Assembly (NCBI RefSeq): GCF_012849055.1
Contig: NZ_CP051678.1
Span: 124,001 to 188,000 of the forward strand
Direction of reading: 5' to 3'
DNA: 64,000 nucleotides
Source: Spirosoma rhododendri
GTDB taxonomy: Bacteria; Bacteroidota; Bacteroidia; Cytophagales; Spirosomataceae
The position numbers and the translations under genes were made by a program. Below the pieces are notes generated by a model. The model had not been told where the DNA came from and ran no database searches. It saw only the letters and a program-made list of their open reading frames with translations. Of this stretch, positions 1-9,261 are shown piece by piece. Within the stretch, counting starts at the first letter, position 1. The number at the start of each line of letters is the position of its first letter.

Positions 1-1391
1 ATAACCCACCGTCGCCCGCTTTCCTGGACGCCTGCGACCGGTTGGGGATGCTGGTGATTGACGAAGCCTTCGATATGTGGCAACGCCCCAAAAAACCGGA
101 CGATTACCACCTTGATTTCGACGCCTGGTGGGAGCGCGACCTGACGGCCATGATCGAGCGCGATAGAAACCACCCGGCTGTTATCCTGTGGAGTGTGGGC
201 AACGAAATCAGCGAGCGCGCTGACTCGTCCGGGCTGGCTATTACCCGAAAACTGGTCGATGCGGTACACCGGCTTGATCCGACCCGACCAACGACGGAAG
301 CTATTTGCCGCTTCTGGGAATATCCGGGTACGCCCTGGGAAGCATCGGCCAAGGCGTTTGCTCTGCTGGATATTGGGGGTTACAATTACGAATGGAAGCA
401 CTACGAATCCGATCATCGGCAGGCACCGAACCGCATTATGGTGGGTACCGAAACGTTCGCTAAAGAAGCCTATGAAAACTGGCAGCAGGTCGAAACGCAT
501 CCGTACGTGATTGGGGATTTCGTCTGGACGGCCCTGGATTACATGGGCGAAACGGCCATCGGCCATTCGCTGCTGCAACCCCGAACGGATAAAGATAGTC
601 TGGCGGCCGTGCTGCCCTGGCCCTGGTTCAACGCCTTCTGTGGCGATCTGGATCTGATTGGCACCAAGAAGCCGCAGTCCTACTACCGCGATGTTGTGTG
701 GCGTAACAGCCCGGTCGAGATGGCGGTTCACGTCCCCATTCCCGATGGCATGAAAGAAACGGTTACCAGCTGGGGCTGGCCCGATGAGCGACAAAGTTGG
801 ACCTGGTCCGGCCCGGATGGGTCCGGCCTGGACGGGTCCGGGTTTGGGGCCGCAGGTAAGCCACTTCAGGTACGGGTCTTTACCCGGAGCCAAAAGGTAC
901 GTTTGCTATTGAACGGTAAGCACGTCGGGGAACAGAGCCTGCCCGACAGCAGCATCGTGGTGGTGTTTACCGTTCCCTATCAGCCGGGTACGCTGGAAGC
1001 CATCAGCCTGAACGATGGCCAGGAGACAGGCCGTGTATCGCTCACAACGGCATCGTCTCCTCACCGTATCCGGCTCACCGCCGACCGGCCGACGTTGCGG
1101 GCCGATCAACAGGATCTGTCATTTCTGACCGCTGAGGTAGTCGATGCGCAGGGGCGGGTTGTGCCCGACGCGGCCCTGCCGTTAACGTTTCAGGTGAGTG
1201 GAGCGGGTAGTCTGGCGGCCGTGGGCAGCGGCAATCCAACGGACATGGCCAGCTTCCAGCAGCCAACGCGGACGACGTACCGGGGCCGGTGTCTGGCTGT
1301 AATTCGCGCTACCGCTACCAAAGGCAGCATTACGGTAAGGGCGTCGGCGGCCGGACTGGTTCCGGCGGAGGTAACGCTCAGCACACAGTAG
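1..1391 (+). CDS. Glycoside hydrolase family 2 protein (beta-galactosidase-like), 5' end outside window
   Basis: This is the C-terminal part of a GH2 exo-glycosidase, an enzyme that removes terminal beta-linked sugars from oligosaccharides. The frame is open to the window edge and already reads conserved GH2 sequence (NPPSPAFLDACDRLG) before the first TTG/ATG near 42, so the true start lies upstream. The acid/base glutamate sits in WSVGNEI (codon at 204-206) and the likely nucleophile glutamate in MVGTETFA (about 450). These are followed by the TIM-barrel end DFVWTALDYMGE, a DUF4982-like segment after KKPQSYYRDVVW, and an Ig-like C-terminal domain. A short Gly/Asp/Ser-rich linker (GPDGSGLDGSGFG) separates the domains. 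Substrate specificity cannot be read from the sequence. Family assignment is very secure. Confidence 0.93.
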   Translation, partial: NPPSPAFLDACDRLGMLVIDEAFDMWQRPKKPDDYHLDFDAWWERDLTAMIERDRNHPAVILWSVGNEISERADSSGLAITRKLVDAVHRLDPTRPTTEAICRFWEYPGTPWEASAKAFALLDIGGYNYEWKHYESDHRQAPNRIMVGTETFAKEAYENWQQVETHPYVIGDFVWTALDYMGETAIGHSLLQPRTDKDSLAAVLPWPWFNAFCGDLDLIGTKKPQSYYRDVVWRNSPVEMAVHVPIPDGMKETVTSWGWPDERQSWTWSGPDGSGLDGSGFGAAGKPLQVRVFTRSQKVRLLLNGKHVGEQSLPDSSIVVVFTVPYQPGTLEAISLNDGQETGRVSLTTASSPHRIRLTADRPTLRADQQDLSFLTAEVVDAQGRVVPDAALPLTFQVSGAGSLAAVGSGNPTDMASFQQPTRTTYRGRCLAVIRATATKGSITVRASAAGLVPAEVTLSTQ

Positions 1392-1675
1392 GTGAATCGA
1401 CTTTTAGGATTTTACAGCCTGCGCTTGCGTTGTTGCTTTGGCTAAGACATCAGGCTGTGAACCATACTAGGTTGCCGAAAAATGGAATCGCTTTCGGCAG
1501 CTTGGTAATACGTTGAGCGCCCGCCGATTTCTCGGCTTTCAAAAACGACGAAACACTAAGCACTTTCCTACAATGCAAACCTCAACGTTAGCGGATCGAG
1601 TCGTGACGCCTGTTTGGAGTACTCCAGCTACACGTTGCATAGAGTACGTTTGCTTTGGCTCAATTCAGTAGCAAT

Positions 1676-2260
1676 ATGGATGATCAGGCACTGTGGCAAT
1701 TGCTTCGGACAGGTAGCGAGGAGGCCTACAGCGTCTTAGCCCAACGGTACTACGCTAAACTGGTTCATTACGGTCAAAAGTTTACGCCAAACCGACAACT
1801 CGTTGAAGATGCTCTTCAGGACCTGTTAATCCGGCTGTGGTTAGGCCGTCAGCGACTCAGCGATACACCTTCTGTCAAATTTTACCTGTTGAAAGCATTT
1901 CGACATCAATTGTTCAAAACCCTCAACAAATCGCTTCGCCATTCGGAAGTTGAAGAAGCAGATATGGCTGAGCTAATGGTATTTTCTGTTGAAGATCAAT
2001 ACATTGAACTGGAAAGTGACCTGCGATTTACTAGTGAATTAACGGAACGCCTAACTCATCTACCAACGCGGCAGCGGGAAGTGATCTACCTGCGGTTCTT
2101 TCAGGGTCTTACTATCGAGGAAATAGCTGATTTACTCGTGATACAGACTCAGTCTGTAAGCAATTTATTACAACGAGCACTGACAAATTTAAGATCAAGC
2201 TGGTTCATCACTACACCGGTAATACTGGCGTTAGCATATCGCCTTATCCCCCTTTTGTAA
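1676..2260 (+). CDS. ECF-type RNA polymerase sigma factor
   Basis: This is a sigma-70 family protein of about 194 residues that would direct RNA polymerase to a dedicated promoter set. The region 2 helix is visible (VEDALQDLLIRLWLGRQ) and the region 4 helix-turn-helix reads LPTRQREVIYLRFFQGLTIEEIADLL followed by a QSVSNLLQRAL recognition helix. I prefer the ATG at 1676; an in-frame TTG at 1655 would add seven residues. A TACGTTTG element at 1645-1652 resembles the Bacteroidota -7 box, but no TTTG lies at the usual spacing. The hydrophobic C-terminal tail after region 4 is slightly unusual. No anti-sigma gene is adjacent. Confidence 0.88.
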   Translation: MDDQALWQLLRTGSEEAYSVLAQRYYAKLVHYGQKFTPNRQLVEDALQDLLIRLWLGRQRLSDTPSVKFYLLKAFRHQLFKTLNKSLRHSEVEEADMAELMVFSVEDQYIELESDLRFTSELTERLTHLPTRQREVIYLRFFQGLTIEEIADLLVIQTQSVSNLLQRALTNLRSSWFITTPVILALAYRLIPLL

Positions 2261-2588
2261 ACGCAGATCAGGCAAAAAATAGAGCCCTGCCTCATTTTTT
2301 ACCAATAGATCGGGTTAAAATTATGTACTACAAAGCGTCAAAGCGGGAACAGCTTTCGGTAGCTATTGCTTTTCAGTTGTGGGCAAGGTAAATCGTTCAG
2401 ATACGGCCAATCAAGGTGGCCCTCCGATCCACCCGTTCGTTGTTCCCCATTCTATTCACGTGGTCGATTGATATGGTGTCAGACGGTTGCCATGCCGTTG
2501 CGAACCGCATCCAGCATTAACTTTGGTGGTGGCTGTTCGCTGTTCAGAGGAGCAGTTTCTCTTTAAACGCTCGGAGCGAGGTACAGAG
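2261..2588. other. Intergenic region, no gene recognised
   Basis: The only open frames here are short, on both strands, and lack family resemblance or a convincing start. No strong hairpin or repeat was seen. Confidence 0.5.
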
Positions 2589-2966
2589 CTAATTGATCTC
2601 TTCCCACAGTTCGATTTTGTTGCCTTCCGGGTCCAAAATATGCACAAATTTACCCTGCTCGTAGACGGTAATTTCATCTATCACCGCAACTCCGTCTCGC
2701 TTTAGCTGCTCTACCAACGACTCAAGCTGATCGACCTGATAATTGATCATAAACTCCTTGGGGGAGGGCGCAAAATAGCCAGTGTCTTTACCGAAGGTGG
2801 CCCAAACTGTTGTTCGTTCTTGACTCGGATTATTGGTATCACGCCACTTGAATAATGTACCATACTCCGCCACCGGCAGGCCCAGGTGATAAGCATACCA
2901 CTGGTTGATCGCTTGGGGATCATCGCAGGTGAAAAAGATGCCGCCTAGTCCTATTACCTTTCCCAT
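2589..2966 (-). CDS. VOC superfamily (glyoxalase-like) protein
   Basis: This 125-residue protein has the single-module length of vicinal-oxygen-chelate proteins, which include glyoxalases, dioxygenases and resistance proteins. The beta-alpha-beta-beta-beta pattern is visible: the N-terminal strand LGGIFFTCDDP, the helix AINQWYAYHLGLP, and the C-terminal signature GKFVHILDPEGNKIELWE, whose glutamate would be a metal ligand. The substrate cannot be predicted. The gene stands alone, convergent with the sigma factor upstream. Confidence 0.88.
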   Translation of the reverse strand: MGKVIGLGGIFFTCDDPQAINQWYAYHLGLPVAEYGTLFKWRDTNNPSQERTTVWATFGKDTGYFAPSPKEFMINYQVDQLESLVEQLKRDGVAVIDEITVYEQGKFVHILDPEGNKIELWEEIN

Positions 2967-3368
2967 TTTGAGCCTATTTTGATTGATTTACCAATAGTAG
3001 ACAGGCCAACACGTAATCTATTTACGTGGTTGTTCAAATGAGTATCTACACTGGCTATTACCAATGAAAATAGTAGGACGTTGACGGCAAAATGACAAGA
3101 CATCCAGTAGTTGACGTACTGTAAGTAGTTATGTTGATAAACCCGGTTACAGTAGAACGAATTAAGAAGACACCATTTCTGCTACTTTAAAGTCGAAGGC
3201 CAAAGCCTCTCACAAATCGCTGATTTCACTCCGCTTTCTTGTTAGTGTTTATCCTACCTGAATGGCCCTGTTTACCAATCACGCTTCCTATCGATTCTTG
3301 ACTAGCTACCAGGATAATATCGGCTTGCTGCCGGAATAAGCCAAACACCACCAATTGTCAATGCCAAT
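2967..3368. other. Intergenic region, nothing recognised
   Basis: About 400 bp between two leftward genes with no sizeable open frame, clear repeat or terminator. Confidence 0.5.
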
Positions 3369-3872
3369 TCACTTTGTTTCAAGTCTAGCTAGAATCCGTT
3401 TCATCTGAGCAATCTCCCGCTCCTGTGCGTCAATAATATTTTGGGCTAACTGCTTCACCTCGGGGTCTTTCAAGTTCGCTCGCTTGCTGACTAAAATGGC
3501 AATCGAATGGTGGGGAATCATCGAGTGCATGAATAATTTATCATCGATAAAGGTTTGATTACGAACGCCGACTAGGGCCGCCACAAACAGCCCTACGCTC
3601 CCAGTCACAATCAGCTGATTCAGCCGTACGTTTCGATACATACTCCGCATAAACCCCAGCATAATAAGGGACATACTGCTGATCATTAACGTGGTCATAT
3701 ATAGACGGTTAACGCTCAGGTAAAGATGATCCGCTTGTTCGGTGTTCAAGTACATTGTCAAGTGCATCACCACGAAGGAAACGCCTAACATCAAAAAAAA
3801 CCTGGTGTAATTGCCTTTGGTCATCGGCGGCTGACGGGCGGGATTCGAATTCATGGAAAAGGTAGTTAGCAA
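3369..3872 (-). CDS. DUF305-type membrane protein
   Basis: Three or four hydrophobic segments (about residues 22-42, 55-78 and 84-102) precede a cytoplasmic or periplasmic helical tail with the DUF305 signature FMHSMIPHHSIAI and NIIDAQEREIAQMKR. DUF305 proteins are ferritin-like helical proteins often found near copper and metal genes; their exact function is unsettled. The listed start is the longest frame; internal Met7 and Met17 (MTKGNYTRF) are possible starts. The proximity to the small HMA-like protein at 4247 fits a metal-handling context, but this is only inference. Confidence 0.82.
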   Translation of the reverse strand: MLTTFSMNSNPARQPPMTKGNYTRFFLMLGVSFVVMHLTMYLNTEQADHLYLSVNRLYMTTLMISSMSLIMLGFMRSMYRNVRLNQLIVTGSVGLFVAALVGVRNQTFIDDKLFMHSMIPHHSIAILVSKRANLKDPEVKQLAQNIIDAQEREIAQMKRILARLETK

Positions 3873-4246
3873 CCCGTTTGGGGGAGGGACTGGTAATCAA
3901 TTGTAGCAAAAATAGCCTCTACTTTTATCGGATAACGAATCCGGCGATTCTATTGGCTGAGCCGGCGGAGCGTTTTCCAGAATAGTGTACGCTTGGCGAC
4001 TAATTTTGTTACTCAGCGAAGGCGTGTTGGCAGGCTACTCCCCTTCGGCTGAGCTGTATCCTACCAAGCTTACCAGTGGTTAAGCCTTAACAACGGCGGA
4101 GTCCGCCAGTCGGGTGCGCATGAGATTGTCGGTAAAGTCTGTCTCGATCATACTGGCTCCGAAGAGGGCGGTTGCACGTTGTTTGTGGCCGAGTAACTAA
4201 GCGAGCCTCATGCGCTTAAGCCGCTCTTTGAGTCCTTATTGCCTGA
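3873..4246. other. Intergenic region with a short protein-like remnant
   Basis: No full gene is seen. On the minus strand at 4080-4151 a 23-codon frame begins MIETDFTDNLMRT, and the same frame remains readable upstream to a stop near 4190 (GHKQRATALFGAS). It could be the tail of a lost gene. On the plus strand, 3961-4083 reads as a hydrophobic stretch ending AELYPTKLTSG, vaguely like a transporter end, but it is too short to call. Confidence 0.3.
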
Positions 4247-4453
4247 TCAGAGTAGCCTCAAAACCCGCTTCCGAATAGCCTCCTCTACCTGGTCCGCGAT
4301 GCGATTATCGGTGGTTTGAACCGTTAGCAGGAAATCTGGGCTATCGGTATTCAGGTTCCAGCCATCGACCTGTTCGATGTCGTTGAGGGGCTGTGTAACG
4401 GCCGCCACATCATTACTAGTTTGGATGTTGGTCTTGAAGTTGAGTGTTTCCAT
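4247..4453 (-). CDS. Small HMA-like (ferredoxin-fold) protein without metal-binding cysteines
   Basis: The 68-residue product has the layout of heavy-metal-associated domains: strand LNFKTNIQ, a loop and helix TSNDVAAVTQPLND, a strand WNLNTDSPDFLLTVQT, and a final helix VEEAIRKRV. Related Bacteroidota proteins carry a CxxC pair at the loop, where this protein has TSND, so it probably does not bind copper in the usual way. It could be a decayed copy or a structural variant. No operon partner is obvious; DUF305 lies downstream in the same direction after a 374-bp gap. Confidence 0.65.
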   Translation of the reverse strand: METLNFKTNIQTSNDVAAVTQPLNDIEQVDGWNLNTDSPDFLLTVQTTDNRIADQVEEAIRKRVLRLL

Positions 4454-4707
4454 AACAGGTCTACTTCATTTTCAATACAACAAAAAGAAACCGGAATTAT
4501 CCCAGAAATAGCTATCTCAGGATTAGGACGGGATTATTTTTCATTAAAAAAACGCTCGCAAATTGGCCACAGCTTGAATCCGCCCACGATATCTGTTCGG
4601 AAAATAGACCCGAAACGAAAAACAAAGATAGGATAAACTATGTTTATAGTTTTTACATAGACAACTAGCTGTTTGTCAAATAGACATCTACAAAATAGTA
4701 GCTAACT

Positions 4708-5256
4708 TCATCGACTTAATGCGTAATCAGCTGCTAGCAGGGGACGTAGCATTCGTAGTGTCTGCCGTAGCGTGGTTTTAACCGTTCCTAGGGGTAGCGT
4801 CAATTGCCCGGCTATATCGCTCAGAGTCTGATCCTGCCAATAACGAAGCTCAAGCAGATGACGTTGACGACTGGTCAGTCGTTGATCAATGTAAAATCGT
4901 AACCCAATGTCCTCAACCGATGGCCACTGGGTGAATAACTCCGCCGTATTGGCTTCAGTCAGCTCAAGCTGGTCAAGCCTGTTCCGGTGACGCAATGTGT
5001 CGATAGCCGTGTTACGGGCCAGATTGAGTAACCAATTGTAGACTCCGCCTCGTTGGGGGTCATAGGAAGTCGCTTTTTGCCATACTTTCAGATACGTGTC
5101 ATGCAAGGCATCTTCGGCCGCCATTGGCTCTTTGACAATCAGCGTAATCGAGTGCAGTAAGGCTCGGCGATACCGCCTGTACAAGTGACCAAAAGCCACC
5201 TGATCGCCTAGACTTATTTGCTTAATCAATTCCAATTCGCTCTTGTCTGCAAACAT
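4708..5256 (-). CDS. ECF-type RNA polymerase sigma factor
   Basis: This 182-residue sigma-70 family regulator is unlike the one at 1676. Region 2 is seen as AFGHLYRRYRRALLHS and AAEDALHDTYLKVWQKA, then GGVYNWLLNLARNTAIDTLR, a form typical of the SigK-like ECF group. Region 4 reads LTSRQRHLLELRYWQDQTL followed by the SDIAGQLTLPLGTVKTTL helix-turn-helix. The start ATG follows no clear upstream gene. No anti-sigma factor is next to it, so the signal it answers to is unknown. Confidence 0.9.
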   Translation of the reverse strand: MFADKSELELIKQISLGDQVAFGHLYRRYRRALLHSITLIVKEPMAAEDALHDTYLKVWQKATSYDPQRGGVYNWLLNLARNTAIDTLRHRNRLDQLELTEANTAELFTQWPSVEDIGLRFYIDQRLTSRQRHLLELRYWQDQTLSDIAGQLTLPLGTVKTTLRQTLRMLRPLLAADYALSR

Positions 5257-5667
5257 GGTCAGGGGCTGGTAACCGATTCGTAGCTAGTCACTACTTGCTC
5301 AAGTGGTGACGACTAAAAGGGATAATATGATTACCGTCGATATTGTTAGACGAGAAAGACAATTACCATGCCGCTCGAGTATGAAATCGACATTTGTCGA
5401 CCCATGTTGCGTGAGTGGTGTCCTCCGATGCGTAGCTGCCTGCGGGTTGTAAGGCAAGCTTACGGGTCGGTGATTATGTCCGGCGGTGCTTTTTTCCCTT
5501 TCCAACCCCTTCCGATGGCGGATAACAAGATCTTACCTACGCTTTAGGCTGAGTGCCGACGAGTGAAAACAGATCGAGAGTTGCCCCGACCGGATCGGAC
5601 TAAGCGTGCGCAAATACGTGCGCCGGGTGGCCCCCGCCAGACCGTGCAGGAGCGGTTACCAGCCACG
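5257..5667. other. Intergenic region, no gene recognised
   Basis: About 410 bp with only short, low-quality frames. A GC-rich patch at about 5610-5640 resembles the GC-rich insertions seen in the nearby IS elements, but it has no clear boundary here. Confidence 0.4.
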
Positions 5668-5943
5668 CTACAGTAGACGCTGGTTGGTATGGTCAACAAT
5701 TTCAATCAGCTGACGCAGTATGAGCACCATCGGTAAGTTATACGTGACTAAGCCGCTCATCTGCCTGATCGGCTTATTTATAGCCAGTGTATGATACAAC
5801 GCTTTACGGATAGTCTCATCGTTTACATCAGCGATGGTAAGGAAAGCCTTATATCCGGTAGTTTGATCTGTTGTCTCTCTATTCGCAACAACTGACTCCA
5901 GTCTACCGTAGATGGATTGGTGTGGACTTGCTCCATTTGACTG
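5668..5943 (-). pseudogene. 3' fragment of an unknown gene cut by an IS3-type element
   Basis: The minus-strand frame ends at 5668 and reads about 80 plausible residues (LESVVANRETTDQTTGYKA ... LRQLIEIVDHTNQRLL) before running into the left end of the IS3-like element near 5944. The part of the frame inside the IS is not native. I do not recognise the family. The remaining C-terminal piece has no hydrophobic segments. It may be a small gene truncated by the insertion, or a chance frame. Confidence 0.35.
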
Positions 5944-7166
5944 GAGACGGTTTTTAGTCACATTTGGGGGCAAACCCGAAAGTACCCATGAAGAAAAGAC
6001 GCATTTTCGATCAGGCATTCAAACTGTCCCACGCCAAAGGCCCTGTACAGGAGGCTGCCCGTGAACTCGGGATCGACTCGATCGCACCGGCGAACCGGTC
6101 GGATCACCAAATGGCGACAAATTCACAAAAGTCCTGGCCAGCTCGTTACTGCTACCAACGGGCTGAGTCAGGAACAGCAACTAATCAAACGACTGCAAAA
6201 GGAATTGAAAGACGCTGAACTTGAACGCGATATTTTAAAAAAGGCGGTCTGCATCTTTTTCAGGGGCGACCGCGCGGCGGACCGTGGGAAATCTTCCGAT
6301 TTAAAGCGGAACATGCCAGCCAGTTTCCTGTTGAGAAGATGTGTAAGGTGCTGAAAGTGAGCAGTAGCGGTTATTACTACTGGCGTAAACACCCGGTCGG
6401 AGTCAGGCAGATGAAACAACGTCAGTTACTGGCTGACATCCGCCAGATACGTACTCAGAGTCAGGGCCGTTACGGTAGTCCATGCATTGCCGACGAACTG
6501 CGGGAACAGGGTGTAAAAGCATCGCGAAACCGGGTGGCCCTGCTGATGTGCCAAGCGGCTATTCACAGTATCATGTACAAGAAATACTGGGTTCAGGCCA
6601 CAGACTCAAGGCATGATATTTAGTAGCTAAAAACCTGTTAAACAGAGAGTTTATGGCTGAAAGGCTTGGCCAGAAGTGGGTGTCTGACATCACGTATATC
6701 CCCACTGATGAAGGGTGGATGTACTTGACCACCGTACTTAACCTAGCGGACCGAAAAGTGATCGGCTAGGCACTGAGTGACGGCCTCAAAGCTATTGATA
6801 CGAGTGTGGCAGCGTGGCGTATGGCTCTTAAAAAACAGAGCGATACAGGGACAGTTGCTATTCCATTCAGATCGGGGCGTACAATATGTCTGTACTGAAT
6901 TCGAGAATCAGTTGAAGGGTCTACCCGTAGTGCAAAGCATGACGGGGCCACCCGCTGGTCGCAAGGGAAACTGCTGGGACAACGCGGTAGCGAAGAGTTT
7001 TTTCAAGACGTTTAAAAGTGAATTAGTGAACCATGTCGCATTCCAGACGCGGGCTGAAGCTCGATTGGCCACCTTCGAGTATATAGAAGGTTGACGGTCC
7101 GCCGCTCATATCTTTGACTTTCTTTGATATAGTTGGTAAAAGTGCAATTTTGAGTTAGTCTCTGAC
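5944..7166 (+). mobile_element. Degenerate IS3-family insertion sequence
   Basis: The limits are approximate. The left end is near GGAGACGGTTTTTAGTCAC (5943-5961) and the right end near 7150-7166 (TTGAGTTAGTCTCTGAC), where short partly matching inverted ends containing GAGAC can be seen. It holds the typical IS3 orfA/orfB arrangement with a canonical A AAA AAG slippery site at 6237-6243, and both ORFs are broken. It lies between a truncated unknown gene and a dead IS110 element, so the zone has taken repeated insertions. Confidence 0.75.
5988..7094 (+). pseudogene. IS3-family transposase orfA/orfB, inactivated
   Basis: OrfA starts at the ATG at 5988 (MKKRRIFDQAFKLSHAKG) and shifts frame at 6086-6098, apparently by a GC-rich insertion, before continuing as KWRQIHKSPGQLV ... 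LKKAV. The -1 frame after the A6G site at 6237 opens into orfB (FKAEHASQFPVEKMCKVLK). OrfB then stops at 6623 with a frame slip, resumes as WVSDITYIPT (first catalytic Asp), has a TAG at about 6768 in place of a Trp codon, and continues with HSDRGVQYV (second Asp) and GNCWDNAVAKSFFK (Glu) before stopping early at 7094. With at least four lesions the element is dead. Confidence 0.85.
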
Positions 7167-7439
7167 AGGGGTGAGCAGTAGCTCGGGTTCCGCCGTTGAC
7201 ACGTCTTTTTCACCTGATGATGTTGGGCCGCTGGTCAATCTGTTCACCGCCCGGCGGCCCGGCCCGTTTTTCCTTCAAACTTCAACAGTACCTAAGAGCG
7301 TAGTTTTGTCGCTATGACTCTGCATGCATGTGCCAAAGTGAGGAAAAGCCGTCAGTTGATTAGCCACTAACTTCCCTTTCCGACTACCATGAAATCAGCA
7401 ACCATACCCCTTCGTTACTGTGTCGGTTTTGACATTAGC

Positions 7440-7453
7440 GGACGCCGCGCGGT
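7440..7453. repeat. GC-rich microinsertion 1 in IS110 gene
   Basis: The 14 bp GGACGCCGCGCGGT separates AGC and AAA codons of an otherwise continuous frame reading FDIS|KDSIQVCL. Confidence 0.5.
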
Positions 7454-7522
7454 AAAGATTCGATTCAGGTCTGTCTCTCTGTTATCGACACCGCTGGTAA
7501 GGTAACTATCAGAGGTACCACC

Positions 7523-7538
7523 GCACGGGCGGCCCCGC
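7523..7538. repeat. GC-rich microinsertion 2 in IS110 gene
   Basis: The 16 bp GCACGGGCGGCCCCGC interrupt the frame RGTT|KVSNKLSAF. It shares CGGGCGGCCCC with the insertion at 7904. Confidence 0.55.
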
Positions 7539-7903
7539 AAGGTTAGCAATAAGCTTTCCGCTTTTGCTGGTCTACAGACTTGGATTAGCAAGCATTATAA
7601 GCAGACTGACCTACCTATTCGGTGTGTAATGGAATCGACCGGCGTCTATCATGAGCAATTGGCTTGGTATCTATTCAACGCAGATGGAGCCATTAGTGTG
7701 ATTTTACCTAACAAGGCCAAACACTATCTGAAAAGCCTGGGCCATAAGTCTAAAAACGATAAGATCGATGCTCAGGGTCTAGCGCGTATGGGCCTGGAGC
7801 AACAGTTGCCTTTATGGCAACCGCTATCGAAAAACATTTACTCACTTCGTTTACTGACTCGTCAGCATCAACGGTTGCAAGAATTAAAAAATCAATCGGA
7901 CAA

Positions 7904-7919
7904 CCGCCCGGGCGGCCCC
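7904..7919. repeat. GC-rich microinsertion 3 in IS110 gene
   Basis: The 16 bp CCGCCCGGGCGGCCCC contain a perfect CCGCCCGGGCGG palindrome. Removing them joins LKNQSDK to QKHSVMHSQVSD in one frame. Confidence 0.55.
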
Positions 7920-8184
7920 ACAAAAGCACTCCGTCATGCATAGCCAAGTCAGTGATGTGTTCATCATCAAACAGTTAGATAAGCTCATCGCCTTGTATGA
8001 GAAGCAAATGGTTGACATTGGCAAAGCGATCGAGAAGCTGTTACGGGATGATCAGGCACTCAAAGCAAGCGTTGATCGACTCTGTGCAGTAAAGGGATTG
8101 GGCTTGCTATCAGTAGCGACATTAGTAGCCGAGACTAACGGCTTTACCGGCTTTGATAACGTGCGTCAGGTAGTCAGCTTTGCC

Positions 8185-8199
8185 GCCGGGCCGCCGGGC
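8185..8199. repeat. GC-rich microinsertion 4 in IS110 gene
   Basis: The 15 bp GCCGGGCCGCCGGGC add the residues AGPPG in frame between VVSFA and GYDVVENQSG. Confidence 0.45.
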
Positions 8200-8913
8200 G
8201 GCTATGATGTGGTGGAAAACCAATCCGGCCAGCGGGTAGGTAAGACGCGCATCTCGAAAAAGGGTAACAGCCGAATAAGGCGTATTCTTTACATGCCCGC
8301 TTTAAACGCGGTTCGGTTTGGCGAACCAAGCTGTGCTGCTCTCTACGAACGCATTTATGAGCGCAGCCACATTAAGATGAAGGCTTACGTAGCAGTCCAG
8401 AAGAAGTTACTGACTTTATGCTTTTCGCTTTGGAAAAGTGGTACTCTCTATCAACCCAATCATTCGCCCATGATGAGCAAAAACGAATTTCCCGTTAAAA
8501 AAGTAGGCCCGACTAGCGGGCCTACACAGGATCAATCTGCCTTGGCAGAGTTGTCCTTTGGTTAATTCAAAGATATTGAAAAAATACTAACCCAAAAGTT
8601 GTGTCTCACGACAGTACCAGCGGTATAATCGCCGACGGCGGCATTCAAGCCTGAATTACCGGATCCCAGCCCAACAGGAATCTTATTTTTACACCGCTCC
8701 AATGGCTGCTTGAGAAAAGCTCCATTTTACTGTTGCAAGTCCAATATAATCATAAGTGATAACAGGTCATCTGCTAACGCCTATGTGTAAATGCAATAAG
8801 CAGTTCTGCGGACGGGGCTTAGTCAACCGATTGTCTGAATATGGCATAAAATTGGTTAGCCTTGTCTAGTAGGCGCATAGTAGAGGAACGTTTATAATTC
8901 AGCTAGTGACAGC

Positions 8914-8948
8914 AAAGCCCCTGTTCGATGGATGGGGGCTTTCTTTTT
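8914..8948. terminator. Terminator-like hairpin A1
   Basis: AAAGCCCC pairs with GGGGGCTTT around a GTTCGATGGAT loop, followed by a T-rich tail. Confidence 0.65.
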
Positions 8949-9064
8949 GGTAATAAGTTACCCTATTACCCTTTACCTCACTAAGTACGATCAGTTAAAA
9001 CGGATTGATTTCCAGCATGTTCCACTGTTGATTAGGTATATTTTTAAGTGAGAATGCGCGAGAG

Positions 9065-9091
9065 TGTCACCTGCCTAGGTGGCATTTTCTT
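9065..9091 (+). terminator. Terminator-like hairpin A2
   Basis: TGTCACC and GGTGGCA form a 7-bp stem (one G-U pair) followed by TTTTCTTT. Confidence 0.55.
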
Positions 9092-9125
9092 TGTAGTGAC
9101 GTAAGTGGGTTATATGCTAATAGAC

Positions 9126-9152
9126 GCCCCGCCGGTTGGTGGGGCTTTCTTT
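9126..9152 (+). terminator. Terminator-like hairpin A3
   Basis: GCCCCGCC pairs with GGTGGGGC around GGTT, followed by TTTCTTTT. The same hairpin recurs inverted at 50991-51010. Confidence 0.65.
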
Positions 9153-9227
9153 TGTGACCTCAAAGAAATTCATACGTTTGTATATAAATACTAATTTACT
9201 CAACGGCAACCTGCTTCTCTACCACAT

Positions 9228-9261
9228 AAAAAAGCCTGGCTCCGATGGGGCAAGGCTTTTT
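9228..9261. terminator. Terminator-like hairpin A4
   Basis: AAAAAGCCTGGC pairs imperfectly with GGCAAGGCTTTTT. On the minus strand it ends an sRNA-like unit also present in array C. Confidence 0.65.

Larger units (their letters stand above)
7389..8565 (+). pseudogene. IS110-family transposase, interrupted by short GC-rich insertions
   Basis: From the ATG at 7389 the product follows the IS110 (DEDD) pattern: RYCVGFDIS with the first Asp, CVMESTGVYHEQLA with the Glu, KSKNDKIDAQGLARMG with the Asp pair, then AVKGLGLLSVATLVAE and the C-terminal transposase_20 region GKTRISKKGNSRIRRIL. The frame is broken at 7440-7453, 7523-7538 and 7904-7919, and padded in frame by AGPPG at 8185-8199. Removing these four GC-rich pieces of 14-16 bp restores an uninterrupted IS110 protein. 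The element's ends were not defined. Confidence 0.85.
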
